A stretch of DNA of 64,000 nt, taken from assembly GCA_023150565.1 (NCBI GenBank), contig JAKLKR010000005.1, positions 1-64,000 on the forward strand, in the 5' to 3' direction. The number at the start of each line of letters is the position of its first letter. The first letter of the stretch is position 1. Source of the stretch: Planctomycetota bacterium. GTDB taxonomy: Bacteria > Planctomycetota > UBA11346. Both the position numbers and the translations under genes were made by a program. The notes under the pieces are model-generated. The model was not told the DNA's origin, made no database searches, and was given only the letters and a program-made list of their open reading frames with translations. Shown piece by piece: positions 46,852 to 54,803 of the stretch.

Positions 46852-47963
46852 AGATCGCGGTCGTCTGCTACCCGTCGGTGGGCGGCTCGGGGGTGGTGGC
46901 CACCGAGCTGGCGATGCACCTGGCCGACCGCGGCCACCAGGTGCACGTGGTCAGCTACGAGGTGCCCTTCCGCCTCGACCGCTTCCGCGCCAACCTCACG
47001 TTCCATGCCGTGACCATGGGCGAGTACCCGCTGTTCCGCTACCCGCCCTACACCCTCAACCTGTGCAACAAGCTGATCGAGCTGGTGGACGAGTTCGGCA
47101 TCGAGCTGATCCACAGCCACTACGCCATCCCGCACGCGGCGGCGGCGTGGATGGCGCGCGAGGTGCTGCGCGGGCGCGGGCGTGATGTGCGCCTGGCCTG
47201 CACCCTGCACGGCACCGACATCAGCCTGGTCGGGCGCGAGCGCGGCTACCACGAGCTGACCCGCTTCGCCATCGACCGCCAGGACGTCATCACCACCCCC
47301 AGCCGCTGGCTGGCGGAGCAGACCGAGCAGCACTTCGGCATCGCCGCCGGGCGCCAGCTGGTGATCCCCAACTTCGTCGATCTGCAGCGCTTCCGCCCCG
47401 AGCCCGCCCCGGCGGCGCGCGCCTGCCTCGCCCCGCCCGGCTGGAAGGTGCTCACCCACGTCTCCAACTTCCGCCCGGTCAAGCATGTGGCCGACGTGGT
47501 CGGCGCCTTCGCGGTGCTGCGCCGGCGCATGCCCGCGGTGCTGGCGCTGGTGGGCGACGGCCCCGACCTGCCGCTGGCCGAGGAGCGCGCGCGCGAACTG
47601 GGCGTGCGCGACGACCTGCGCATCCTCGGCAGCCAGCGCCCGGAGGCGATCCTGCAGGCCAGCGACCTGTTCCTGCTGCCCAGCCGCAGCGAATCCTTCG
47701 GCCTGGCCGCGCTCGAGGCCATGGCCTGCGGGGTGCCGGTGATCGGCTATGCCCTGGGCGGCCTGCCCGAGGTGGTCGAGGACGGGGTCAGCGGGATGCT
47801 CTGCCCGGAGGGGGTCGACGTGTGCCTGGGCACCCTGGCCGCCGACCTGCTCGACAACCCCCCGCGCTACGCCGCCATGCGCGCCGCCGCCCGCGCCCAG
47901 GCCGAGCGTTTCGCCCCCGCCCCGGTGGTGGACGCCTACGAGCGGGCGCTGGGCGGCCGCTGA
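46848..47963 (+). CDS. bshA: N-acetyl-alpha-D-glucosaminyl L-malate synthase (bacillithiol synthesis)
   Basis: A 371-residue GT4-type glycosyltransferase that joins GlcNAc from UDP-GlcNAc to L-malate, the first step of bacillithiol synthesis. BshA-specific segments are clear: VVCYPSVGGSGVVATELAMHLADRGHQVHVVSYEVPFRL at the start, and IELIHSHYAIPHAAAAW near residue 82. LACTLHGTDISLVG near 115 and VLTHVSNFRPVKHVADVV near 203 follow. The donor-site LPSRSESFGLAALEAMACGVPVIGYALGGLPEVV is near 275. The GTG start overlaps the lipoprotein stop. bshB and bshC are not in the window. A family A repeat element follows 24 bp after the stop. Confidence 0.92.
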   Translation: MKIAVVCYPSVGGSGVVATELAMHLADRGHQVHVVSYEVPFRLDRFRANLTFHAVTMGEYPLFRYPPYTLNLCNKLIELVDEFGIELIHSHYAIPHAAAAWMAREVLRGRGRDVRLACTLHGTDISLVGRERGYHELTRFAIDRQDVITTPSRWLAEQTEQHFGIAAGRQLVIPNFVDLQRFRPEPAPAARACLAPPGWKVLTHVSNFRPVKHVADVVGAFAVLRRRMPAVLALVGDGPDLPLAEERARELGVRDDLRILGSQRPEAILQASDLFLLPSRSESFGLAALEAMACGVPVIGYALGGLPEVVEDGVSGMLCPEGVDVCLGTLAADLLDNPPRYAAMRAAARAQAERFAPAPVVDAYERALGGR

Positions 47964-47986
47964 GCACGGTTCGCCCCAGAATCAGC

Positions 47987-48135
47987 GATTCGACCGCCAC
48001 GGCGCCACGGCGCCACGGTCGGAGGTGGACTTACGCCGACTCCCCCTCACCCAACGGGTGAAGGGGCTGATCTGCATCGGCCGTTTCCTCGTGGCGTCGT
48101 GGCGTCGTGGCGGTGATCCATCTCTTTGCTGCGGC
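47987..48135. repeat. Family A inverted-repeat element, second solo copy
   Basis: The left end (47987-48018) and right end (48090-48119) are inverted copies of the GxxExxY-cassette terminus. About 70 bp of interior includes CACCCAACGGGTG, matching the interior of the copy at 17258. Beyond the right end, GATCCATCT and CTTTGCT resemble the bases flanking the cassette (3871 onward), so the unit may reach about 48132. Confidence 0.75.
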
Positions 48136-48225
48136 CCATTGGCACAACCGGTGCATCCTGGCCGGGCGATGGGTCATCCTGGCGCGGTCGGTCAGGTTGG
48201 TGGGGGGTCGGTCGTCACCGTCCTG

Positions 48226-48591
48226 ATGGCTCCCGCACGCCTGCTGCCGCTGCCCCTGCTGGTGCTGGTGGCCCTGCTCACCGTGCTGGTGGCGGGCGAA
48301 CCGGTGGTGGCTGCTGCCCGTGGACCCTTCGCCACCACCTGCCAGGTGGTGGCGGTGGCGGCTGCCCGGGTCGTCCGCCCGGCCGTGCCGCTCCCGCTGG
48401 CGGTGGCAGCGCCGGTGCCCGATGCCTCCGCCGCAACCCCTTCCGCTCCTGTCTTCCCCCGCCACCGCTCCCAAGCCCCGCCGTCGGCGATGATGTGCGC
48501 CATCCATCATCACCCCGAACCCAGCGAGGGCAGCCATGCCACGTCGTCTCATCCTCACCACCGCCACCCTGGCGGCCTTCCTCACCTCTGA
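48226..48591 (+). CDS. Possible small exported protein (uncertain)
   Basis: A 121-codon frame beginning MAPARLLPLPLLVLVALLTVLVAGEPVVAAARG, which reads as a good signal peptide with cleavage after VAAA or so. The mature part is Ala/Pro/Val-rich and ends in a His-rich stretch (AIHHHPEPSEGSH). Its last 56 bp overlap the start of the next gene in another frame, and no family is recognised. It could instead be untranslated leader. The 262-bp gap after bshA otherwise holds only the repeat element. Confidence 0.35.
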   Translation: MAPARLLPLPLLVLVALLTVLVAGEPVVAAARGPFATTCQVVAVAAARVVRPAVPLPLAVAAPVPDASAATPSAPVFPRHRSQAPPSAMMCAIHHHPEPSEGSHATSSHPHHRHPGGLPHL

Positions 48592-48997
48592 AGCCCGGCT
48601 GTTCGCTGGTGGCGCCGAGCGTGCCGCCCCGCCGGCGCGCAATGCCAGTTCCCGGCCATTTTCGGCCCGGCAGCCGCACCTGCTCGAACTCGATGACCAA
48701 CTGCTGGCGGTCGAGGTGCCGGTGCGCGCCCGCCTGGTGCCGGGCACCGTGCTGCCGGTGGCGGTGCAGAGCGATCCGCCGCTGCCTGCCGGGCGCGCGC
48801 TGCACCTGTGGGTGGGGATCAAGAACGGCTGGGGTTCGCAGGCCTGCCGCGCCCTGCCCGAGCCCGGGCTGGCGGGATTCCTCACCGCCCGGGTCGAGGT
48901 GCCCTGGCCGCTGCCGGCGCAGTCGCGCCTGTGGCTGGGGCTGGAACGCGCCGACGGCCGGGTGGCCAAGGCCGCGCTGGCGGTGGCCCCGGTCTGA
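48536..48997 (+). CDS. Small exported protein, function unknown
   Basis: A 153-residue protein with a signal peptide (MPRRLILTTATLAAFLTSEARLFAGGAE) after a GAGGG Shine-Dalgarno. The mature part is probably all-beta: LLELDDQLLAVEVPVRARLVPGTVLPVAVQSDPPLPAGRALHLWVGI and VPWPLPAQSRLWLGLERADGRVAKAALAVAPV. It resembles a single immunoglobulin-like or carbohydrate-facing sandwich but no family is assigned. It is followed by a region with family B and family C repeats and then the convergent beta-helix gene. Confidence 0.6.
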   Translation: MPRRLILTTATLAAFLTSEARLFAGGAERAAPPARNASSRPFSARQPHLLELDDQLLAVEVPVRARLVPGTVLPVAVQSDPPLPAGRALHLWVGIKNGWGSQACRALPEPGLAGFLTARVEVPWPLPAQSRLWLGLERADGRVAKAALAVAPV

Positions 48998-49029
48998 AAC
49001 GGACGGCCCGCTGGCGTCTGGCCATAGGC

Positions 49030-49093
49030 GGCTCTTTCGGAGCGTCGACGCCCACGTCGACGCCGCGCTGACGCCGCCATGGTCCCGGATCGG
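49030..49093. repeat. Repeat family B, copy 2
   Basis: A 64-bp block 95% identical to 6343-6406 (three substitutions). Unlike copy 1 it lacks the inverted partner downstream, so it looks truncated. It lies in the 264-bp convergent space between the small exported protein and the beta-helix gene. Confidence 0.75.
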
Positions 49094-49162
49094 TGCTGGC
49101 CGGCCGCGGTCAGGGCCACTGTCGTCGAGCAAGCGCGCGAACCGCAGGAATAGGCAGATGCG

Positions 49163-49240
49163 CCCCTGGGACCGCCGGGCTCCAGCCCGGCAATTCGCGT
49201 TTGAAAACTGCCGGGCTGGAGCCCGGCGCTCCCAGGGAAG
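49163..49240. repeat. Family C inverted-repeat element, copy 2
   Basis: Arms at 49165-49192 and 49209-49236 are inverted repeats of 28 bp with one mismatch around a 16-bp centre. The arm sequence is that of copy 1 at 22258. As there, the element lies between two convergent genes. Confidence 0.82.
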
Positions 49241-49261
49241 AATCGTCAAACGCCCTTGCGC

Positions 49262-50950
49262 TCAGGGCGCGGCGACCTCGTCGATGATGATGCCCACCGG
49301 GTAGGCGTAGGAGTCCTTGCCGACGTAGCTGGCGGTGCCCTTGATGATCAGGCCCTCCTTGGCGAACTTGGCCTTCTTGGCCGCCAGCTTCTGCCATTCC
49401 TTGTGCGCGGGCGAGCCCTTGAGCAGGTAGCCGAAGGCGTACTTCATGCTCATCTCGGCCTCGCCGGGCAGGTTCAGGGCCACGCAGTCGTAGTTGTCGC
49501 GCGCCGCCGCCGCCAGGTGCCACTCGGTCTTGCCCGGGCCCATGCCGGCGCGGATCTGCACCGGCTTGTCCTTGAGATCCTTGAGCCCGGCGGCGCCCTT
49601 CTTCAGCGCATCCCATGGGGTCTCGGCATAGGCCTTGGCCTCGGCCGCCGGGGCCGCCGCCCCGCCCGCCGCCGCCGGCGCGCCGCCGCCGGCGTAGGTC
49701 TCGAAGGTCTTGTCGACCTGCACGCCCTTGCCGGGGATCTTGGAGACCAGGTTGCCCACCACCTTGTCGAGGGGATAGGCCATGCCCCAGTTCTTGCGCG
49801 GGCTGCCCGGTTCGGCCTGGAGCGGCAGGCCGAGGGCCTGGCGCCACTGGTTCATGGCGTCCATGTTCAGCTTGCCCGGCTTGCTGGCGACGAAGTTGCT
49901 GAACTTCTCGAACCACTCCTTGTCCGGGTTCAGCTTGGGGTCGTCGATGACGTTGTCGGCGCTGCCCTTGGCGCAGCGGTAGCTCTCCGGGTCCTTGTTG
50001 AGGTCCGCGATCTCCTCCGGCTTCCACAGCAGCAGGTTGGCCTTGGAGGCGTCCATGTAGGCGTAGGGCCCGCCCATGCACTGGGCGAAGACGTTGCCCT
50101 TCATCACCGTCTCGTCGTTGCCGAAGTTGTTGTTCACCGCCACGCCGTAGTTCTGGCCGGCGTCCTCGCACTGCATGAAGGCGATGACGTTGTCCTGGAT
50201 GATGGTCTTGCCCTGGCGCCCGACCATGATGCCGATCGAGCCGCCCTTGCCCGGCTGCTGCCAGCAGAAGGCGATGGTGTTGTTCCTGATCGTGATCACC
50301 GAGTCGGGCTGCGCCGAGCGGGTCTCGATCGCGCTGTAGAAGGTGTTGAGGATGAAGTTGTTGGCGACCTCGTTGCCCTCGCCCTTCCAGGTGCAGTAGA
50401 CGCCGTCGCCGTAGGGGTTGAGCAGGATCGAGTTGCGCAGCTTGATGGTGCCCACGCCCTCGACCAGCATGCCCGGCTCGCAGTCCTTGGGCTGGATCTT
50501 GCCGCTGGCGTCGTAGCTGTTGCGCGCCTGGGCGTTGAACACGAAGCCGTCGACGATCAGGCCGCTGACGTCGACGCCCTGCTTGCCGGCGAGCATGCCG
50601 TCGGGCTGGCCGACCACGCCGCCCTTGTAGTCCTTGGCCTTCTCGAGGATGGTGAGGTTCTTGAACGGGTTGCGGCTGCTGAAGTCGGCGGTGTAGCCGC
50701 CCACCAGGGTCAGCTGGGGCACATTGACCACCCAGTGGCCGCAGCCGGTCTTGCCGTAATAGGTGCCGGCCGCGATGTGGATGACGTCGCCGCGGGCGCA
50801 CTTTTCCAGCGCCTTCCACGCCACCCCCAGGGGCTTGTCCTTGGCGCTGCCGTCGCCGTCGGCGCCGGCGCGCACGTACCAGTCGGCCGCGGCCAGCGGG
50901 GCGCAGGCCAGGGCGCAGAGGGTGGCGGATCGGAGCAGGGAAGTGCGCAT
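49262..50950 (-). CDS. Exported right-handed parallel beta-helix protein
   Basis: A 562-residue protein with a signal peptide (MRTSLLRSATLCALACAPLAAA before DWYV). The opening WYVRAGADGDGSAKDKPLGVAWKALEKCARGDVIHIAAGTYYG (in part) is the usual start of polysaccharide-lyase-like beta-helix proteins. Coils follow with NN and IxxN ladders (NSILLNPYGDGV, ANNFILNTFYSAIE, IRNNTIAFCW, IIQDNVIAFM, MKGNVFAQCM) to about residue 330. A Pro/Ala linker near 440 leads to a C-terminal mixed domain. No lyase residues can be assigned. It is probably secreted and polysaccharide-related. It is divergent from the GntR regulator, with 107 bp between the starts, so it is a candidate target. Confidence 0.8.
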   Translation of the reverse strand: MRTSLLRSATLCALACAPLAAADWYVRAGADGDGSAKDKPLGVAWKALEKCARGDVIHIAAGTYYGKTGCGHWVVNVPQLTLVGGYTADFSSRNPFKNLTILEKAKDYKGGVVGQPDGMLAGKQGVDVSGLIVDGFVFNAQARNSYDASGKIQPKDCEPGMLVEGVGTIKLRNSILLNPYGDGVYCTWKGEGNEVANNFILNTFYSAIETRSAQPDSVITIRNNTIAFCWQQPGKGGSIGIMVGRQGKTIIQDNVIAFMQCEDAGQNYGVAVNNNFGNDETVMKGNVFAQCMGGPYAYMDASKANLLLWKPEEIADLNKDPESYRCAKGSADNVIDDPKLNPDKEWFEKFSNFVASKPGKLNMDAMNQWRQALGLPLQAEPGSPRKNWGMAYPLDKVVGNLVSKIPGKGVQVDKTFETYAGGGAPAAAGGAAAPAAEAKAYAETPWDALKKGAAGLKDLKDKPVQIRAGMGPGKTEWHLAAAARDNYDCVALNLPGEAEMSMKYAFGYLLKGSPAHKEWQKLAAKKAKFAKEGLIIKGTASYVGKDSYAYPVGIIIDEVAAP

Positions 50951-50974
50951 GGACGACCTCGGTGGAAGTCCCGA

Positions 50975-51004
50975 ACCATACCCCCGTAGTACCCCGGTTG
51001 GCAA
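50975..51004 (-). promoter_or_regulatory. Putative promoter of the beta-helix gene
   Basis: On the minus strand TTGCCA (50999-51004), 18 bp, TATGGT (50975-50980), then a 24-nt leader with GAGG before the ATG at 50950. Confidence 0.45.
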
Positions 51005-51022
51005 GGGGCAGTCGCGTCGGGC

Positions 51023-51059
51023 TTGTGTTGGCGTGGCACAGCTGTAGACTGTCGACAGT
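51023..51059 (+). promoter_or_regulatory. GntR gene promoter with overlapping operator
   Basis: TTGTGT (51023-51028), 16 bp, TAGACT (51045-51050), then 7 nt to the GTG at 51058. The perfect 12-bp palindrome ACTGTCGACAGT (51048-51059) overlaps both the -10 box and the start codon. TGTCGACA-type cores are known operators of FCD-domain GntR regulators, so autoregulation is likely. Confidence 0.65.
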
Positions 51060-51741
51060 GGACAATTCATCAGCCAACGCCGACGATCCCCTCGCCGACT
51101 CACGCCGCTCCCTCGCCACCGGGGTGGGCGAGCGCATCGAGGCGCTGATCCTGGGGGGCGGGCTCAAGCCCGGCCAGCGCATCAATGAGGTGCGGCTGGC
51201 CGCCGAGCTGCGGGTCAGCCGCGCCCCCATCCGCGAGGCCTGCCGGCGGCTGGAACGCCACGGCCTGGTCGAGATGCGCCCCAACCGCGGCGCCTTCGTG
51301 TGCACCCTCGATGCCCGCGACATCGCCGAGCTGTACGACCTGCGCGCCGCGCTCGAGGACCTGGTCGGCCGCCGCGCCGCCGAACGTTGCGATGCCGCCC
51401 GCCTTGACCAGCTGGCGGCGCTGCTGGCCGAGATGGCGCGGCTGGCCGTCGCCAGCCCCAGCCGCGAGTACTTCCTGGCCAACCAGCGCTTCCACGCCGC
51501 CATCGTCGCCGCTGCCGCCAGCCGCCACCTGGCCGACGCCTATGCCGGGGCGGCCAAGCGCCTGGCGCTCTACCGCATCGGCCACCAGGCCAGCGCCGCC
51601 GACATGGCCGCCTCGCTGGCCGAGCACCAGGGCATCCTCGCCGCCCTGCGCGCGCGCGATCCAGCCGCCGCCGGCCGCGCCCTCGCCGACCACTGCCGCA
51701 GCGGCTACCACCGCCACCTCGGCGCCGGCAGCACCCCGTGA
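51058..51741 (+). CDS. GntR-family regulator (FCD subfamily)
   Basis: A 227-residue repressor-type regulator. The N-terminal winged helix is seen as GERIEALILGGGLKPGQRINEVRLAAELRVSRAPIREACRRLERHGLVEMRPNRGAFV (residues about 24-80, in part). The C-terminal all-helical FCD effector domain has LYDLRAALEDLVGRRAAERC and HAAIVAAAASRHLADAY with conserved His and Asp. FCD regulators usually sense carboxylic acids or sugars. The GTG start lies on a palindromic operator. The stop overlaps the GTG of the TauE-type transporter (GTGA), so the regulator, exporter and esterase form one operon. Confidence 0.88.
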   Translation: MDNSSANADDPLADSRRSLATGVGERIEALILGGGLKPGQRINEVRLAAELRVSRAPIREACRRLERHGLVEMRPNRGAFVCTLDARDIAELYDLRAALEDLVGRRAAERCDAARLDQLAALLAEMARLAVASPSREYFLANQRFHAAIVAAAASRHLADAYAGAAKRLALYRIGHQASAADMAASLAEHQGILAALRARDPAAAGRALADHCRSGYHRHLGAGSTP

Positions 51742-52646
51742 CCGCCGATCCGCCGATCCTGATCGCCATCGGCCTGCTCGCCGGGGTGATCGCCTCGCTG
51801 CTCGGCCTGGGCGGGGGCATGCTGATGACCCCGTTCCTCGCCGGCCTGGGCCTGCCCCTGCCGCTGGTGGTGCCCACCAGCACCTGCGCCATCGCCGGCA
51901 CCGCGGCCATGACCGGGGTGCTCAACTGGCGCCAGCGCAACGGCGGCGACCTGCGCCTGGCGGCGCTCATCACCCTGGCGATGGTGCCGGCGCTCGAGGC
52001 CAGCACCTGGATCAACCGCTGGCTGCGCGGGCTCAACCCGGCGCTGGCCGACGGCCTGATCGGCGGGCTGTTCATCCTCATGATGGCGTGGTCGCTCCAC
52101 GCCGTGCTGCGTCCGGGAAAGCCCCTGGCCGGCCCCGATCCCTGGCCCGGCCCGGGAATGCGCCTGGGCGACGGCCGGCGCTGCTCGCTGGCGCGCCTGG
52201 GGCTGGGCGGCAGCGCCGCCGGGCTGATGGGCGGGCTGCTCGGCATCGGCGGCGGACGGGTGCTGGTGCCGCTGTTCAGCGGGCCGCTCGGCCTCGACAT
52301 CAAGGCGGCGATCGCCACCAGCTCGCTGTGCATCCTGTTCTCGTCCTGCTATTCCACCGCCTCGTTCGGCGCCAAGGGCCTGGTCGAATGGCCGGTGGCG
52401 GCCTGGCTGCTGTGCGGCTCGCTGCCCGGTGCGTGGCTGGGCTCGCTGGCGCTGGCGCGGGTCGACCGCGAGCGCCTGCGCCGCACCTTCGCCGGCCTGT
52501 CGATCGCCGCCATGGCGGCGATGGCCCTGGCCCCGTTCGGCTGGCGCCGCACCGCCATGGCCATTCTCATCGTCGCTTGCGCCTGGGTCGGCTGGGTGGC
52601 GCTGCGCTCGGTGATACGCCCACCCCCCGCACCCGCCGGAGCCTGA
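51738..52646 (+). CDS. TauE/SafE-family membrane transporter
   Basis: A 302-residue integral membrane protein with about eight hydrophobic segments in two repeated halves. The family-specific glycine-rich helices are IAIGLLAGVIASLLGLGGGMLMTPFL near the start and GLGGSAAGLMGGLLGIGGGRVLVPLF near residue 165. Members export or import sulfonates, sulfite or other organic anions. The specific substrate is unknown; the linked GntR/FCD regulator suggests an organic acid. The GTG start overlaps the regulator's stop, and the esterase follows after one base. Confidence 0.9.
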   Translation: MTADPPILIAIGLLAGVIASLLGLGGGMLMTPFLAGLGLPLPLVVPTSTCAIAGTAAMTGVLNWRQRNGGDLRLAALITLAMVPALEASTWINRWLRGLNPALADGLIGGLFILMMAWSLHAVLRPGKPLAGPDPWPGPGMRLGDGRRCSLARLGLGGSAAGLMGGLLGIGGGRVLVPLFSGPLGLDIKAAIATSSLCILFSSCYSTASFGAKGLVEWPVAAWLLCGSLPGAWLGSLALARVDRERLRRTFAGLSIAAMAAMALAPFGWRRTAMAILIVACAWVGWVALRSVIRPPPAPAGA

Positions 52647-52647
52647 C

Positions 52648-53391
52648 ATGCGCCGCATCGCCGACCTGCCCTACCGCGCCATCACCCCCAGCGAGCGCGG
52701 CACCGCCGACCTCTATCTGCCCGACGCGCCGGAAACCGACTGCCTGGTGTGGTTCCACGGCGGCGGCCTGGTCGAGGGCGACAAGGGCGGGCCGCAGCCG
52801 CCCATGCTGATGCCCGCTGGCTGGGCGCTGGCCTGCGCCAACTACCGCCTGCTCCAGCACGCGCCCTTCCCCGCCTGCATCGAGGACGCCGCCGCCGCCC
52901 TGGCCTGGGCGCCGCAGGCGCTGCAGGCCGCCGGGGTGCGCTGCCGCCGCCTGGCGGTGGGCGGCTGCTCGGCCGGCGCCTACCTGGCGGCGATGGTGGC
53001 GCTCGACCGCTCGTGGCTGGCGGCAGCCGGGGCCGCCGACCTGCGCGTGCACGGCGCCTTCCCGCTCAGCGGGCAGATGGCCAGCCACTTCGCCTACCGC
53101 GGCAGCATCGGCCATCCCGCCTGGCGGCCGCTGGTCGACCGCTTCGCGCCGCTGTGGCACGTGCGCGCCGACGCCCCGTCCCTGCTGCTGGTGGCGGCCG
53201 AGAACGACATGCCCTGCCGGCCGGAGGAGAACCGCTACCTGGTGGCGGCGCTGCGCGAGGCCGGCCACCGCGCCGCCGAGTGCCACGTCATCCCCGGGCG
53301 CGACCACGGCACCATCGGCGCCTTCATGAGCGACCCCGCCGACCCGGTGGTGCGCCTGATGCACCGCTTCCTGGCCGGCCTGCCGGGCTGA
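52648..53391 (+). CDS. Alpha/beta-hydrolase (esterase-like)
   Basis: A 247-residue hydrolase of the hormone-sensitive-lipase or acetyl-esterase type. The oxyanion motif is VWFHGGGLVEGDKGG near residue 35. The nucleophile elbow is GGCSAGAYLAAM near 108 (GxSxG). The acid lies near LLVAAENDMPC (about 190) and the His in GRDHGTIGAFM near 213. It probably cleaves small esters in the cytoplasm. It begins one base after the transporter stop in the same operon, which suggests that it processes the compound moved by the transporter. The stop is followed by the 312-bp hairpin-array region. Confidence 0.85.
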   Translation: MRRIADLPYRAITPSERGTADLYLPDAPETDCLVWFHGGGLVEGDKGGPQPPMLMPAGWALACANYRLLQHAPFPACIEDAAAALAWAPQALQAAGVRCRRLAVGGCSAGAYLAAMVALDRSWLAAAGAADLRVHGAFPLSGQMASHFAYRGSIGHPAWRPLVDRFAPLWHVRADAPSLLLVAAENDMPCRPEENRYLVAALREAGHRAAECHVIPGRDHGTIGAFMSDPADPVVRLMHRFLAGLPG

Positions 53392-53432
53392 AGGGCTATC
53401 GTTAACTGCTCACGCGATTTACCAGCTGAACC

Positions 53433-53613
53433 GGCGCAAACGGCGCCCGATCCGCGTAGCGGATCGCACGGCGCAGCCGTGGGTTCGGCGGTTGCCGACG
53501 CTTGCGGGGGGCAGCGCCGGAGGCGCGTTCCTGGGGGGCCGAGGCCCCCCAGAAGGACCCGCCGGGCGCAGCCCGGCGCCCCGCCTCAGCGGGGCTTCCG
53601 CCGCAGGCGGAAG
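53433..53613. repeat. Array of eight consecutive small hairpins
   Basis: Eight perfect short inverted repeats follow one another. They lie at 53433-53447, 53449-53465 (GATCCGC-gta-GCGGATC), 53467-53481 and 53514-53526. The other four lie at 53531-53552, 53560-53578, 53579-53594 and 53595-53613. Stems are 5-10 bp and loops 2-5 nt, mostly gca, gta or gga. The array fills most of the 312-bp gap 53392-53703; the remainder holds no gene that I can support, only a possible imperfect larger hairpin near 53640-53667. Confidence 0.85.
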
Positions 53614-53703
53614 GGGCCTGTGCAGACACCTGCGTCTTTCCCCGCCGGGTTGGCCCCTGGCGGGGCGGGCCGGGGGGCTACGCTCGCGGCCCCGGAGACC
53701 GCT

Positions 53704-54786
53704 ATGAGCGTCCAGAAGTCCGATGGCATGTCCTATGCACCCAAGGGCAAGCCGGCCCCGGTGGTGAAGCCCGGCGAGTACCGCTTCGCCGCCATGCACC
53801 TCGACCACGGCCATATCTTCGGCATGTGCAACGGCCTGCTCGAGGCCGGCGCCGAGCTGGTGAAGGTCTATGATCCGGATCCGGCCAAGGTGGCCAACTT
53901 CGTCAAGACCTACCCCCAGGCGCAGGTGGCCAAGGACGCGCGCGAGATCCTCGAGGACCCCGCCATCCGCCTGGTGGCCGCCGCCGCCATCCCCAGCGAG
54001 CGCGGCCCGCTCGGCTGCCGGGTGATGGAGCACGGCAAGGACTACTTCACCGACAAGACGCCCTTCACCAGCCTGCAGCAGCTGGCCCAGGCCAAGCGCA
54101 CGGTGGCAGCCACCGGCAAGCGCTACTTCGTCTACTTCAGCGAGCGCCTGCATGTGGAATGCGCGGTCGCCGCCGGCGAGCTGGTGCAGCAGGGGCGCAT
54201 CGGGCGGGTGGTGCAGGTGATGGGCCTGGGGCCGCACCGCCACGGACCCGCCGGCAGCCGGCCCGACTGGTTCTACCGCCGCGCCCAGTACGGCGGCATC
54301 CTCGCCGACATCGGCAGCCACCAGGTCGAGCAGTTCCTGCACTACACCGGCAACACCGAGGCCACGGTGCAGATGGCCAAGGTCGCCAACTACCGCTTCC
54401 CGCAGTTCCCGGAGTTCGAGGACTTCGGCGACTTCAGCGTGATCGGCGGCAACGGCGCCACCGGCTACCACCGCGTCGACTGGCTGAACCCCGAGGGCCT
54501 GTGCACCTGGGGCGACGGGCGCACCGTCCTGCTCGGCACCGAGGGCTACATCGAGCTGCGCAAGTACTGCGACGTGGCGCACGACAAGGCCGGCGACGTG
54601 CTGATCCTGGTCGACCATAAGGGCGAGCAGCGCATCCCGGTGGCGGGCAAGGTCGGCTTCCCCTTCTTCGGCCAGCTCATCCGCGACAGCCTCGACCGCA
54701 GCGAGACGGCGATGACCCAGGCGCACATCTTCAAGGCCGCCGAGCTCTGCCTGCAGGCCCAGGCGGTGGCGGTGCGCGTCGGATAG
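53704..54786 (+). CDS. Gfo/Idh/MocA-family oxidoreductase
   Basis: A 360-residue NAD(P)-dependent sugar oxidoreductase-like protein. Instead of an N-terminal GxGxxG at residue 5, the Rossmann part begins late, near residue 27 (RFAAMHLDHGHIFGMCNGLLEAGAELVKVYDPDPAKV), with HGHIFGMC in the nucleotide loop. EKP is replaced by DKTPFTS near residue 116. The catalytic helix has GGILADIGSHQVEQFLHYTGN near 200. The C-terminal alpha/beta domain completes the family pattern. The usual substrates are sugars or inositols, and this one cannot be named. The Shine-Dalgarno GGAG precedes ATG 53704, with a GCTACGCT box upstream. Confidence 0.88.
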   Translation: MSVQKSDGMSYAPKGKPAPVVKPGEYRFAAMHLDHGHIFGMCNGLLEAGAELVKVYDPDPAKVANFVKTYPQAQVAKDAREILEDPAIRLVAAAAIPSERGPLGCRVMEHGKDYFTDKTPFTSLQQLAQAKRTVAATGKRYFVYFSERLHVECAVAAGELVQQGRIGRVVQVMGLGPHRHGPAGSRPDWFYRRAQYGGILADIGSHQVEQFLHYTGNTEATVQMAKVANYRFPQFPEFEDFGDFSVIGGNGATGYHRVDWLNPEGLCTWGDGRTVLLGTEGYIELRKYCDVAHDKAGDVLILVDHKGEQRIPVAGKVGFPFFGQLIRDSLDRSETAMTQAHIFKAAELCLQAQAVAVRVG

Positions 54787-54803
54787 GCAGGAGAAAGCCA
54801 AGA

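Noticed and set aside
53433-53613. CRISPR array
   Set aside because: Repeats are different from each other and palindromic, without constant repeat length or unique spacers; no cas genes are present.
53402-53629. Minus-strand ORF of 75 aa in the hairpin array
   Set aside because: Composition is set by the palindromes; no start signal and no family resemblance.
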